Shown here: positions 25,522 through 34,947 of the stretch, one piece after another
How the letters are laid out: each line of letters opens with the position of its first letter
Position numbering within the stretch: the stretch's first letter is position 1
Source of the DNA: Gluconobacter roseus NBRC 3990
Lineage (GTDB): Bacteria > Pseudomonadota > Alphaproteobacteria > Acetobacterales > Acetobacteraceae
Direction: 5' to 3'
DNA: 64,000 bases
Assembly: GCF_006538885.1 (NCBI RefSeq)
Contig: NZ_BJLY01000003.1
Coordinates: 186,001-250,000 of the forward strand
Program-made: the position numbers and the translations under genes
Notes under the pieces: generated by a model
What the model was told of the DNA's origin: nothing
Databases searched by the model: none
The model's input: only the letters and a program-made list of their open reading frames with translations

Positions 25522-26313
25522 ATGCGCGCACTCGACATCGCCGGAACGGGCATGCAGGCCCAGCAGACCAACGTCGAAACCATTTCCAACAACATCGCGA
25601 ACATGAGCACCACGGGCTACAAGCGCTCCCGTGCCGAGTTCCAGGACCTGATCTACCAGAACATTCGCCGCGTCGGCGCCAGTTCTTCCGATACGGGTAC
25701 GACCATTCCGGCCGGTGCACAGGTCGGTCTGGGTGTGAAAACAGCCGCGATTTACCGCATCAACGATCAGGGCAGCCTTGAGCAGACCAGCAACTCCCTG
25801 GATCTGGCCGTGCAGGGACGGGGTTATTTTCAGGTCCAGCTTCCGTCGGGCCAGCTTGCCTATACCCGGGACGGTACGCTCTCGATGGACAATAACGGTT
25901 CGCTCGTGACGGCGGACGGCTATCTCATCAGCCCGACGATCACGATCCCCAATAACGCCCAGAGCATCTCGGTCGATCAGTCCGGTCAGGTCAGTGTGCA
26001 GATCGCCGGGCAGAACAACACGACTCTCGTCGGGCAGCTTCAACTCGGCATCTTCACCAATGAAAACGGTCTGGCCGCGATGGGGCAGAATCTGTTCACT
26101 CAGACGACGGCTTCCGGTGACGCCATGATGGGTAATCCTGAAGCTGTGGGTTATGGCAGCATCATGCAGGGTTACGTTGAAAACTCGAACGTCAACGTCG
26201 TGACGGAAATCACCGATCTGATTACGGCCCAGCGCGCCTATGAGATGAACAGCAAGGTCATCACCGCGTCGGATGACATGATGAAAACCGTGACCAATCT
26301 GGGTGGTGGCTAA
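25522..26313 (+). CDS. flgG: Flagellar basal-body rod protein FlgG (distal rod)
   Basis: 263 residues, the standard FlgG length. N-terminal ALDIAGTGMQAQQTNVETISNNIANMSTTGYKRSRAEFQDLIYQ and the C-terminal VENSNVNVVTEITDLITAQRAYEMNSKVI are the canonical distal-rod signatures; the central GRGYFQVQLPSGQLAYTRDG domain is also typical. Exported without cleavage by the flagellar secretion system to build the distal rod inside the P and L rings. Two bases separate its stop from flgA, so translation is coupled. Confidence 0.97.
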   Translation: MRALDIAGTGMQAQQTNVETISNNIANMSTTGYKRSRAEFQDLIYQNIRRVGASSSDTGTTIPAGAQVGLGVKTAAIYRINDQGSLEQTSNSLDLAVQGRGYFQVQLPSGQLAYTRDGTLSMDNNGSLVTADGYLISPTITIPNNAQSISVDQSGQVSVQIAGQNNTTLVGQLQLGIFTNENGLAAMGQNLFTQTTASGDAMMGNPEAVGYGSIMQGYVENSNVNVVTEITDLITAQRAYEMNSKVITASDDMMKTVTNLGGG

Positions 26314-26315
26314 GC

Positions 26316-27308
26316 ATGAGCCGTATCCTGCTGAAAGGTGGCATCCTGCTGCTGGCAGGATGCACAGCACTGTCGTTCGCCTCTGCCGCAACCCTGCGTA
26401 CAAACGTCAATGTCGATCATCCGCGCGTACGTCTGTCCGACCTGTTTGCCGATCTGGGCAAAGGACAGGATACCGAGATTGGCGATGCCCCGGCACTGGG
26501 CGCCAGCTATGTTGTGGGTGGCCCGCAGTTGACTGCCATTGCGGCCCAGTTCGGCATTGACTGGCCCGACGCCTCGCCACTGGTATCCGCAACCGTCACG
26601 CATGCGGCGCGCATGATTACAGTGGATGATGTCATTCCTGTCGTGCGACAGGGGCTGGAGCTGCCTTCCGAAGCACGGGTTGAGGTGGCTTTGACGGGGT
26701 TCAAGCCCGTAGCTGTTCCGGTTGCGGATCAGGGCGCACCGACGATCCTGCATATCGATCGGCCCCCTCATGGCAGCGAGCATTTCACCGCGCGCCTTGA
26801 GGTTCCTTCTGCCAGTGGGGGACAGGGGACGGCCTTCAACGTGAGTGGAACGGCGACCATGGAGGTCCGGGCCGTGACCCTGCGTCATGCCATGCATCTG
26901 GGGCAGCCCATTCTGCCCGAAGATGTCACCATGACGTTTGTACGTATCGGCCTTATTCCGGATGACGCCCTGCAAAATCCGGAGGAAGCTGTCGGACTGG
27001 AAGCACGGGGCGTGCTTGCGGCAGGACAGGTCCTCAGTGTTTCCCAGCTCGCCCATCCCCAGCTTGTGCATCGCGGCTCACCGGTTGTCGCAACCTTTTC
27101 CGGCCCAAGCCTGCATCTGACGGTTTCAGGGACAGTTCTGGAAGCCGGGGGGAAAGGCGATACCGTGCATGTCTATAATGCCAGCAGCCACATGGTCCTG
27201 ACAGGACGTGTAATGGATCGGACGCAGGTGGAAGTCATCCCCGGCATCATGCCTCTGTCCGCGGATAACCGGGCACGTCAGCAGACTACGGCGCTTCCCT
27301 CTCTCTGA
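26316..27308 (+). CDS. flgA: P-ring formation chaperone FlgA
   Basis: 330 residues with a Sec signal ending near SFASAA (about residue 24). A leucine/Gly/Cys run inside the signal resembles a lipobox but is probably chance. The mature protein has the FlgA layout: RVRLSDLFADLG, a central domain, and a C-terminal SAF-type domain with AVTLRHAMHLGQPILPEDVTMTFVRIG, ARGVLAAGQVLSVSQL and the closing KGDTVHVYNASSHMVLTGRVM. It assists FlgI assembly into the periplasmic P ring. In Caulobacter-type clusters flgH follows flgA; here the cluster stops after flgA and the next gene is on the other strand. Confidence 0.93.
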   Translation: MSRILLKGGILLLAGCTALSFASAATLRTNVNVDHPRVRLSDLFADLGKGQDTEIGDAPALGASYVVGGPQLTAIAAQFGIDWPDASPLVSATVTHAARMITVDDVIPVVRQGLELPSEARVEVALTGFKPVAVPVADQGAPTILHIDRPPHGSEHFTARLEVPSASGGQGTAFNVSGTATMEVRAVTLRHAMHLGQPILPEDVTMTFVRIGLIPDDALQNPEEAVGLEARGVLAAGQVLSVSQLAHPQLVHRGSPVVATFSGPSLHLTVSGTVLEAGGKGDTVHVYNASSHMVLTGRVMDRTQVEVIPGIMPLSADNRARQQTTALPSL

Positions 27309-27325
27309 GTTTTCAGAAAGAGGGA
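27294..27325. terminator. Hairpin at the flgA/S9-peptidase junction
   Basis: CTTCCCTCT and AGAGGGAAG form a perfect 9-bp stem around a loop that includes the flgA stop codon. It sits between convergent genes. Only weak T tracts flank it. Confidence 0.4.
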
Positions 27326-27342
27326 AGTTCATGCTCTGTCTG

Positions 27343-29268
27343 TTATTTCACCAGATAACGGTCAAACCAGTGAATGGTGCGCTGGACCGCATCGTCCCAG
27401 GCCTGTGGGCTGCTCATGCCATGTCCCTGTCCGGGATAGATGACGAGTGAGCTTGGGACATGCAGCGTCTGAAGCGCGTGGAAGAATTCCTGGCTCTGCG
27501 GCATCGGGCATTCTTCATCCGCTGATCCGACATAAATGAAGGTCGGTGTATGGGCCTGCCGGATATAGAGAATAGGCGAGGAATGGGCATAGATGTCCGG
27601 ATCATCGTAAACGGACTTCCCGAAAAACGGCAGCATCCAGCTGTCGATGTTGTTTTCGCCATAATAGGACAGCCAGTTCGCAATGCCGGCGCCTGCGACA
27701 GCGGCATGGAAACGGTCTGTCTGGGTGACGCTCCACATTGTCATGTAGCCGCCATAGGAAAAACCGGTCAGGCCTAGACGGTGGTCATCAATGGGCGCGA
27801 CTTTTTCGGCCATATCGACGCCGCGCAGGATGTCCCGCAGATCTCCGTGCCCGAAATCCCGGCGGTTTGCGGCGGTGAAAGCCTCGCCTTGTCCATAGCT
27901 GCCCCGTGGGTTGGGCATGAAGACGTCATATCCCGCATTCAGAAGCGCCATCGCCAGCTTACTGTTGTCGCGGAAATAGCGCGGGTTTGAAGCGCTGGAC
28001 GGGCCTCCGTGGACGTAGACGATCATCGGCACCTTACCGTTCTGCTCTACGCCGGGCTTGCGCTTCAGGGGTTCCAGAAGCCAGCCCTGTACGGAATAGC
28101 CATCGCTTTTCCATGTCAGGCTGCGGGCCTTGAGATGGGGCGGCAGGGCGGCATTGTCGCGATTGACAGGCTTCCACTGCCCGATGGGGCCAGCGGCGAC
28201 TTCCGGGGCCTTCTCGAAGCTTTGCCGGATGATGGCCGTGTGCTGCCCGGCGCAGGAAAGGCTGGGTTCCGAGCGACCGTTGGAAAGCATCATGGCCTCT
28301 TCCCACAGCGGCCTCAGTCCGCCTTGCAGGGACCAGATGACACTGCGGTCTCCCTTGAGACCCGTGGCGATGAGGCTTGGCCCGCAGTCCCAGGACAGGT
28401 CGGTGACAGTCGCCTTCAGCCCCGGAGTCAGATTGACAGGCTGGGCGCCGGGCTTCGTCAGATCCAGAGTGTAGGCATCGCCGCCAATCGCTCCGTAATC
28501 ACTCATCAGGCCGCCGATGAAGGAGACCTTTGTTCCGTCGGGGGAGACACGCGGCAGGTTGAGCTGCTGTTGCTGGGGTGGCGTATAAAGGACGGTGTCG
28601 TGGTCGTTTTCAATGGCGTGGAGCTTTGCGATCCACCAGTGATCATCCCCATTGCCCGGGGCTGCCGTGGCGACAAAGCCCTGTCCGTCCGGCCGCCAGT
28701 CATATTCATAGACATACAAATCCGCTGGCGACTGCCAGTTCAGGCGACCGTTCTCGATCGTGGCGATCCGCTGTTCGTCGATCTGCGCATTGATTTCTCC
28801 GGATGGAGGCGCTCCTGCTTCCATCGCGCCGGGCTGGCGGTGTGCGTTTTCGATCGCCAGAACGCCAAGCTGTCCTTTGGGGCCATAGGACAGGGACTGA
28901 AGCGTCCCCTTGAAGGTCAGAACCTGCACCGCATGGCGACCGTCCCGGTCGGCTTGCCAGACCGACAGGGTTTTGACCGAAGGGTCTTTCAGGACATAGG
29001 CCAGTGCCTGCCCGTCGCGGCGCCAGGCGAACGAACTCGCCTCACAGCCGTGACATAAAGACAGGTTGCTGCGGGTGCCGGACGGGAGCGTGTAAAGCAC
29101 GGGCCGTGACGTGTCGGGCTGTGCAGAATCTCCAGCCGGCTCTTCCAGCGAGAGCAGTCGGCTTCCATCCGGGGAGATGGAAATATGGTCGAAAAGCTGG
29201 ACGGGTGCGGCCAGTGCCGTCACGGGGAACAGGGCGGCCAGCAATGCAAGGCGACGGGGTAAGGTCAT
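27343..29268 (-). CDS. S9-family prolyl oligopeptidase-type peptidase, secreted
   Basis: 641 residues with a signal peptide (ALFPVTALAAP). The N-terminal 380 residues are a beta-propeller of WD/TolB-like repeats (for example ISPDGSRLLSL, RRDGQALAYVL, VSPDGTKVSFIGG). The C-terminal alpha/beta-hydrolase domain carries the nucleophile in GFSYGGYM, Asp in VGSADEECP and His in PGQGHGM. This is the S9C acylaminoacyl-peptidase/dipeptidyl-peptidase group acting in the periplasm. It starts 21 bases after the RND pump gene stops on the same strand, so they are probably cotranscribed. The substrate is not evident. Confidence 0.9.
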   Translation of the reverse strand: MTLPRRLALLAALFPVTALAAPVQLFDHISISPDGSRLLSLEEPAGDSAQPDTSRPVLYTLPSGTRSNLSLCHGCEASSFAWRRDGQALAYVLKDPSVKTLSVWQADRDGRHAVQVLTFKGTLQSLSYGPKGQLGVLAIENAHRQPGAMEAGAPPSGEINAQIDEQRIATIENGRLNWQSPADLYVYEYDWRPDGQGFVATAAPGNGDDHWWIAKLHAIENDHDTVLYTPPQQQQLNLPRVSPDGTKVSFIGGLMSDYGAIGGDAYTLDLTKPGAQPVNLTPGLKATVTDLSWDCGPSLIATGLKGDRSVIWSLQGGLRPLWEEAMMLSNGRSEPSLSCAGQHTAIIRQSFEKAPEVAAGPIGQWKPVNRDNAALPPHLKARSLTWKSDGYSVQGWLLEPLKRKPGVEQNGKVPMIVYVHGGPSSASNPRYFRDNSKLAMALLNAGYDVFMPNPRGSYGQGEAFTAANRRDFGHGDLRDILRGVDMAEKVAPIDDHRLGLTGFSYGGYMTMWSVTQTDRFHAAVAGAGIANWLSYYGENNIDSWMLPFFGKSVYDDPDIYAHSSPILYIRQAHTPTFIYVGSADEECPMPQSQEFFHALQTLHVPSSLVIYPGQGHGMSSPQAWDDAVQRTIHWFDRYLVK

Positions 29269-29289
29269 AGGGCGCTGTTTTATCCGGTT

Positions 29290-32200
29290 TCAGATCTGTT
29301 TGGCGGAAGGATTGGCAGTGCTGTGGCGGCGCAGAAGGCCGAGCAGCCAGTGCCACAGGCGTTTGGCTTTCGCACCGATGGCATCCATCCACAGATAGAC
29401 GATCGGCGTGGTATAAAGGGTCAGGAGCTGGCTGACGACCATGCCGCCAAGGATGGACACACCCAGTGGCCGGCGCATTTCCGCGCCATAGCCATTGCTG
29501 ACGATGAGCGGCACTGCACCAAGAGCAGCGGCAAGCGACGTCATCAGGATGGGGCGGAAGCGGGTGATCGAAGCTTTGAAGATGGCGTCCTTGGGGGAGA
29601 GTCTCTCGATACGCTCGGCATGAATGGCGAAGTCGATGACGAGAATGGCGTTCTTCTTGACGATACCTGTCAGCAGGATGATGCCGATCATGGCAATGAT
29701 GCTGAAGGACTCTCCGGCAATCCACAGTCCCAGAACTGCGCCGATACCGGCGGAAGGCAGGGTGGAGAGGATCGTAATGGGATGGATCAGGCTCTCATAG
29801 AGAATGCCCAGCACGATATACATCACCGCAATGGCGGCCAGGAATGCCAGCCCGCCATTGATCATGAGCTTGCGGGTATCGCCGGCCGTCCCGGTGAAGT
29901 CGCCCAGAACACCGTCCGGAGCGTGTGTGTCCTGCATGGTCTGCTTGATCAGCTCGACCGCGTCATTATAGCTCACGCCCGTCGCCAGATCGAACGAGAT
30001 GTTGGCGGAATAATAATTGCCGCGATGGGTGATATCGAGGGGCTGGGGCTTCCACAGGACGGAAGCGACATTGATCAGCGGGATCATGGTTTCGGTCGAG
30101 GACGAGACGGCCGCACCGCTTGAGGTATTGCCCGAGATCTGGTTGGCCAGCGAGTTCTGGATCGATGCGGTTGCCAGAGAGGTGAAGCTGTTTGCCGAAG
30201 TGCTGGCATCGCTGCGGGCACGGATCAGGTTGGAGGCCACGCCACCGGCAGCGGTTCCGGCAGACGTGGAGATCCAGACCTGCTTGAGGGTTTCGGGGTC
30301 CATCCGGTACTGCGGGGCCAGCACCATGACTACGCGGTGATCGGTGGTAGGCAGGTGGATCGTGGACGCGATGGCCTGACCGTAGGAATCATACAGCACG
30401 TTCTGGATGAGCTGCGGTGTCACGCCATACCGCGCTTCCGTATCGCGATCGACGGTGATGTAGGCCGCGACGGACTGTCCTTCGGTCGTGGAGGAGACAT
30501 TGACCAGCTTGCCCGAGGTCCGCAGGGCTCCCAGCAATGTGGGGACATAGCCGAACAGGTCGGAGACGTTGTCACCACGCAGGACATACCGGTAGCTGCC
30601 GGTGTTCTTGGAGCTGTTGCCGCCCTGACTGCTGCCGCCGACGCTCCAGAACGAGACATCTGCGCCCGGCTCATTGGGCAGGCGCTTGCGGATCCGGTCC
30701 AGAATTGTTTCGGCCGAAGCCCGCTGATCCTTTTCCTTCAGATGCAGGTAGAGCTCGCCGCTGTTCTTGTCGTCACTGAAGATCGTGGTGGACAGCACGT
30801 CCGGGTCCGTCTGGGCCACGGCGCCCACCACGCGCAGACGTCTGTCGATCTCATCGAACGACATGGTGGCATCGCCCTTGATGCGCCCGGCCAGCAGAGA
30901 CATGTCCTGCGACGGGATGAACTCCTTGGGCATTAGTACGATCGACCCTACCAGCACGATGAAGCTGAGCGGCAGGGTCAGTCCCATCAGGATGGGATGG
31001 CGCAGGCACCAGTGCATGGAACGGCCATACTGCCGCAGCGTCCAGTCCAGCGAGGTTTCCGTAATGACGGCGATGGAGCCCAACACACCCTTTCGCGGCT
31101 GGTCCCCATGGTCGATTTCCAGGAGATGCGCGCACATCATCGGCGTCAGAGTCAGGGAAAGCCACATCGAGATGACGATGGCGGAGATCATCGTCATGCA
31201 GAACTCGAACATGATCGAGCCTGCGCCGCCGGGCAGAAACAGCAGCGGGATGAAGACCGCAACCAGCGAAGCGCTGATGGACAGGACCGTGAAGCCGATT
31301 TCCGAAGCGCCGATCAGGCTGGCCTCATAGCGGTCCTTTCCTTCCTCCATGTGGCGGGCGATGTTTTCCAGCACGACGATGGCGTCATCGACCACGAAAC
31401 CGACCGCGATGGTCAGCGACATGAGCGACAGAACGTCGAGCGTGAAGTTGAAGGCCGACATGGCCGCCAGCGTGCCGGACAGGGCGATAGGCACCGTCAC
31501 GGCCGGAATGAGCGTCGTGATCATCTTGCGGAAAAACAGCAGGATCACGAGCACGACCAGCACAACGGACAGGACAAGCGTTAGCCGTGCATCGGCTAGG
31601 GACGCCCGGATGGAGCGGGATGTATCAAGACCCACGACCAGATTGACGTCAGCCGGCAGGGCATCGCGCAGATGTTTCAGGTTGGCGTTGATGCCGTCCA
31701 CGATGGCCACGGTATTGGCATGTGGCTGGGCGGTTACGACCAGGGTGATGGCGCGGTGCCCGTTGATGTAGCTGGTCTGGTAGACGTCCTGAACACTGTC
31801 GGTGATGGTGGCGATGTCGCTCAGCCGGACGGGATAGAAATTGTTGCGGTATCCGACGATCAGGTCACGGTACTGCGCTGCGGTGGTAGCCTGATCGTTG
31901 GTGGATAGCATCATCCGCTGACCATGGCTGTCGATGAAGCCTTTGGGCGTAAAGGCATTGGCAGATGCCAGAGCCGTTCGCACGTCCTCGAAACCGATGC
32001 CCCATTTATAGAGCGGTCCGGGATTGAGTTCGACACGCACGGCGGGGTTGGCCGATCCCACGACTTCCACACGCCCTACGCCCTTGACCTCGGCCAGAAG
32101 CGGCTTGATGCGGATATTGGCGACATCGTAAAGTTCGGCCTGGGTTTTCTGATCGCCGGTCAGACTCATCAGATAGACCGGGAAGCCACCCCCATCCATT

Positions 32201-32595
32201 TTGAAGGCCTGCGGATCGGCATCCATCGTACCGGTTGGCAGATCGGCGCGTGCCGCGCGCAGGGCGGCCTGCGTGTCACGGAGCGCGCCGTCGATGTTTC
32301 GCGATGACGAGAACTCCAGGAAAATCCGGGCCTGTCCCGCACTGGTATCGGATTCGATGCTTTCCAGATCCGCGATCGATCCCAGCCTGCGTTCCAGTGG
32401 CGTAGTGACCGATGTCGCCATCTGCTGCGGATCCGCGCCCGGCTGGGTTGCCACGACCATGATGGCGGTCGTGGTCATGTCCGGCATCGTGGCGACAGGC
32501 AGCAGTGGATAACAGATGAAGCCCGCCATGAAGATGGCAATGGACATCAGTGTCGTCGCGACAGGGCGGTCTATGAACAGGCGGCAGAAATTCAT
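29290..32595 (-). CDS. HAE-type RND multidrug efflux pump, without a local adaptor
   Basis: 1101 residues, somewhat longer than AcrB (1049). N-terminal FIDRPVATTLMSIAIFMAGF and LPVATMPDMTTTAIMV are typical of the MdtB/MdtC-like branch. The proton relay is the Asp-Asp pair in GFVVDDAIVVLENIARHMEEG (TM4). Two periplasmic porter loops and twelve membrane helices are visible; an insert in the second loop (GGNSSKNTGSYRYVLRG, and SARSDASTSANSFTSLATASI) accounts for the extra length. No membrane-fusion or channel gene lies beside it, so partners must be shared with other pumps. It is preceded by an SDR gene (80-base gap) and followed by the S9 peptidase. Confidence 0.92.
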   Translation of the reverse strand: MNFCRLFIDRPVATTLMSIAIFMAGFICYPLLPVATMPDMTTTAIMVVATQPGADPQQMATSVTTPLERRLGSIADLESIESDTSAGQARIFLEFSSSRNIDGALRDTQAALRAARADLPTGTMDADPQAFKMDGGGFPVYLMSLTGDQKTQAELYDVANIRIKPLLAEVKGVGRVEVVGSANPAVRVELNPGPLYKWGIGFEDVRTALASANAFTPKGFIDSHGQRMMLSTNDQATTAAQYRDLIVGYRNNFYPVRLSDIATITDSVQDVYQTSYINGHRAITLVVTAQPHANTVAIVDGINANLKHLRDALPADVNLVVGLDTSRSIRASLADARLTLVLSVVLVVLVILLFFRKMITTLIPAVTVPIALSGTLAAMSAFNFTLDVLSLMSLTIAVGFVVDDAIVVLENIARHMEEGKDRYEASLIGASEIGFTVLSISASLVAVFIPLLFLPGGAGSIMFEFCMTMISAIVISMWLSLTLTPMMCAHLLEIDHGDQPRKGVLGSIAVITETSLDWTLRQYGRSMHWCLRHPILMGLTLPLSFIVLVGSIVLMPKEFIPSQDMSLLAGRIKGDATMSFDEIDRRLRVVGAVAQTDPDVLSTTIFSDDKNSGELYLHLKEKDQRASAETILDRIRKRLPNEPGADVSFWSVGGSSQGGNSSKNTGSYRYVLRGDNVSDLFGYVPTLLGALRTSGKLVNVSSTTEGQSVAAYITVDRDTEARYGVTPQLIQNVLYDSYGQAIASTIHLPTTDHRVVMVLAPQYRMDPETLKQVWISTSAGTAAGGVASNLIRARSDASTSANSFTSLATASIQNSLANQISGNTSSGAAVSSSTETMIPLINVASVLWKPQPLDITHRGNYYSANISFDLATGVSYNDAVELIKQTMQDTHAPDGVLGDFTGTAGDTRKLMINGGLAFLAAIAVMYIVLGILYESLIHPITILSTLPSAGIGAVLGLWIAGESFSIIAMIGIILLTGIVKKNAILVIDFAIHAERIERLSPKDAIFKASITRFRPILMTSLAAALGAVPLIVSNGYGAEMRRPLGVSILGGMVVSQLLTLYTTPIVYLWMDAIGAKAKRLWHWLLGLLRRHSTANPSAKQI

Positions 32596-32675
32596 GTGGC
32601 CAGTTTATCCACAAAACCGCGCTTCGGGTCATTACTGATAGGACACAAAATGTCAGTTTCCGGCCATGAAGGGCG

Positions 32676-33479
32676 TCAGAAATCGGGCATCCCTGCCGGC
32701 TGCGCGGAAGGCTGGGTCACGTAATACCGCTCTGCCAGACGGGGTGGCAGCAGGTCCATCAGGCGCGAACCCATGACCAGCCAGCCGGGAAAGATCACGC
32801 GCCGGGTCTGACGCAGGGTGCCGCGCAGGATCCGGCCAACCGCGTCTTCCGTGGAGATCAGCCCCGGCATGGGAAAACGGTTCTGCGTCACCATGGGCGT
32901 ATCGACAAACCCGCAGCATACGCTGGTCAGACTGATGCCGAAGCGCTCCAGACGGGCGGCATTGGCCACGACGAAACGGTCCAGAGCGACCTTGGAAGCG
33001 GAATAGGACGGTGTGCCGGGATAGCAGACGAACCCTGCGATGGAGGCCATCACGCAGATCCGGCCCCGAAGGTTTTCGCCGTTCCGCTTCTGCCGGCGCA
33101 TGGCCTGCACAACCGGAAAGAATGTGTTGAGCGTTCCAGTCAGATTGGTGTCGAGCATCTCCCACACGCGCTCTTCGCGCTCCAGCACCAGACCGTCATT
33201 GGCCTCGGGAGGCAGACCGCCCGTGATGCCTGCGCAGAGGAACGCCATGTCGAGCCGTTCTCCGGACGCTGTGGCGATCCAGTCCGCCATGCCCTGACGG
33301 TCTCGCGTATCCAGCACTTTGGGGACTGACCGGGCCCCCCTTTCGTCGCATTGCCGGGCCGTTTCCGCCAGGCCATCTGCCGCATGATCGCACAGTTGCA
33401 GGGAAACGCCGGGGCGGGCCAGCTTCAGGGCAAGACCGCGTCCGATGCCGGATGCGGCCCCTGTAATCAGGATATTCAT
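32676..33479 (-). CDS. Short-chain dehydrogenase/reductase (SDR)
   Basis: 267 residues. Classical SDR: N-terminal nucleotide-binding GAASGIGRG, an NxxG-like position at LCAGITGG, and the catalytic pair Tyr and Lys in YPGTPSYSASKVALDRF. The C-terminus is longer and hydrophobic (VIFPGWLVMGSRLMDLLPPRLAERYY), which is typical of SDR family members near membranes acting on lipid or polyol substrates. NAD(P)-dependent; substrate not predictable. Gluconobacter has many polyol SDRs, but the extended tail differs from the soluble ones. It is upstream of the RND gene on the same strand. Confidence 0.88.
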   Translation of the reverse strand: MNILITGAASGIGRGLALKLARPGVSLQLCDHAADGLAETARQCDERGARSVPKVLDTRDRQGMADWIATASGERLDMAFLCAGITGGLPPEANDGLVLEREERVWEMLDTNLTGTLNTFFPVVQAMRRQKRNGENLRGRICVMASIAGFVCYPGTPSYSASKVALDRFVVANAARLERFGISLTSVCCGFVDTPMVTQNRFPMPGLISTEDAVGRILRGTLRQTRRVIFPGWLVMGSRLMDLLPPRLAERYYVTQPSAQPAGMPDF

Positions 33480-33550
33480 CCGGCGAAGTCTAACAGAGTG
33501 TTTCCGGGATGCGACCCCCGCCCGGGTGAAAACATTTCCGGCCCATGGGT

Positions 33551-34765
33551 TTAGCGGGATGAATTGCAGTCCGAACGGGGTGTCGTGCCTTGCAGAAGCT
33601 GCCCGGCGAAACTGTGGGCTTCCGTGGTCATCGCGGCGAGCGTGCCGTTATGGCTGGCGTCATGAATCCGGTGCGTCACAGCGGTTCCGGCGGCGCAGAG
33701 ACGGGCGACGAGGCGCTTCTGCTGACTGGTGGAAGTGTGCAGATCCTGCGCGCCGGACTCGATGAGCACGGGCGAGGGCAGGGAGAAGCCGGGATATTTC
33801 GCCCAGTCGAAAACCGGCGCCAGCACACGGTCCGCTTCGGGCTCGAGCAGTGTGGCGGGCGCCAAACCGGAGCGTTTGGCGATCGGGAAGAAGTCCGAGG
33901 CACACATGGAGCCGGCCTCATGCAGAAGACGCTGTCCCCGTGGGGTGAAGGCCTCGTTGATGTCCGTCGAAGGATCGGTTTCGACCAGCGACTGCCCGAG
34001 CGTCAGCAGTTCCGGCACGGCGGGCGAGAAGCTATGCGGGTTGGCGGGATGCAGAAGTTCCTGCACCGTCTGCTCGTCGAGATAGGGAGGGGCAGCGGCG
34101 ATTGTGCCCAGAATCCGCAGATGCGGCGCATAGGTCGAAGCCATCGCGGCAGCGGCGAGGGCAGCCTGACCGCCCTGTGCATGACCATTCAGCACCACGT
34201 TCTCCGACAGGTCCGGCAGGCGCTCTCGGGCCGCGCGGACGGAATCGAGAACGCTCATGCCTTCCGAGCGCGCATTCAGAAGGAGCGGCGCGCCGGGCTC
34301 GCCCATTCCCGGATAGTCGGTTGCGACGATTGCAAAGCCCTGACGCAGCCAGCCATCATAGAAATGCGCCTGCACGGTGCCGATCCCCATGACGGACGGC
34401 GCGCAGGTCAGGTGCAGGCCGCTTTCTCCATGCGCCCAGGCCAGAACCGGCCAGCCGCCCGCCGGGGCACGACCGCGCGGAACCAGAACCTGAGCGGAGA
34501 CGCGGACGAGCTGCTGCGGATTGTGCGCATCCGTACTGCGATAGGTCAGGCGATAGACCGAGGCCGGCTCATGGGACGGCACGGAATCCAGCCGGATGGC
34601 CTGCCCGGCCGAGACCGGCGCGCTGACGGACCAGTTGTCGCCATCGTCATCCGAGGCGCAGCCGGACAGTGCGGCTCCTGCCGTCAGCAGCATCAGAAGC
34701 GATGCAAGGGCGGTCAGTCCGGGAAGGCGGCGCTCCGGTTTACGGCGAAAAGAGCGGTACGGCAT
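33551..34765 (-). CDS. Secretory-lipase-family lipoprotein lacking the nucleophile Ser
   Basis: 404 residues. Lipobox LSGC with Cys36 after a hydrophobic leader. The rest is an alpha/beta hydrolase of the secretory lipase type: VLAWAHGESGLHLTCAPS (oxyanion), IVATDYPGMGEPG, then NGHAQGGQAAL where the family has GHSQGG or GYSQGG. The codon at 34178-34180 is GCA, so the nucleophile is Ala196. Asp341 (GAQDLHT) and His372 (HDASHNG) of the triad remain, as do the surrounding residues. It therefore probably cannot hydrolyse esters in the usual way and may be a binding protein, unless another Ser serves. It is divergent from the DUF3297 gene. Confidence 0.8.
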   Translation of the reverse strand: MPYRSFRRKPERRLPGLTALASLLMLLTAGAALSGCASDDDGDNWSVSAPVSAGQAIRLDSVPSHEPASVYRLTYRSTDAHNPQQLVRVSAQVLVPRGRAPAGGWPVLAWAHGESGLHLTCAPSVMGIGTVQAHFYDGWLRQGFAIVATDYPGMGEPGAPLLLNARSEGMSVLDSVRAARERLPDLSENVVLNGHAQGGQAALAAAAMASTYAPHLRILGTIAAAPPYLDEQTVQELLHPANPHSFSPAVPELLTLGQSLVETDPSTDINEAFTPRGQRLLHEAGSMCASDFFPIAKRSGLAPATLLEPEADRVLAPVFDWAKYPGFSLPSPVLIESGAQDLHTSTSQQKRLVARLCAAGTAVTHRIHDASHNGTLAAMTTEAHSFAGQLLQGTTPRSDCNSSR

Positions 34766-34947
34766 GAGAGGTCTGTCTCCGACGGGGAGCGTCTCTCATA
34801 GCAGCGCTCTGCGTCCTGTGGGAGCGGCCATGTCCTGTTCCGGAACGGAGGCGGACTTGGAGAGCCGTCCATCCGGCGCTACAGAGAAGACCTCTGACGC
34901 GCCGGTCCGACATGATCGGATCTGATACAAACGAGGATAGCCCTGCC

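Noticed and set aside
26316-26390. Lipoprotein signal in FlgA (LLLAGC)
   Set aside because: FlgA is a soluble periplasmic chaperone with a normal signal peptidase I site further on; the Cys is probably part of the hydrophobic core.
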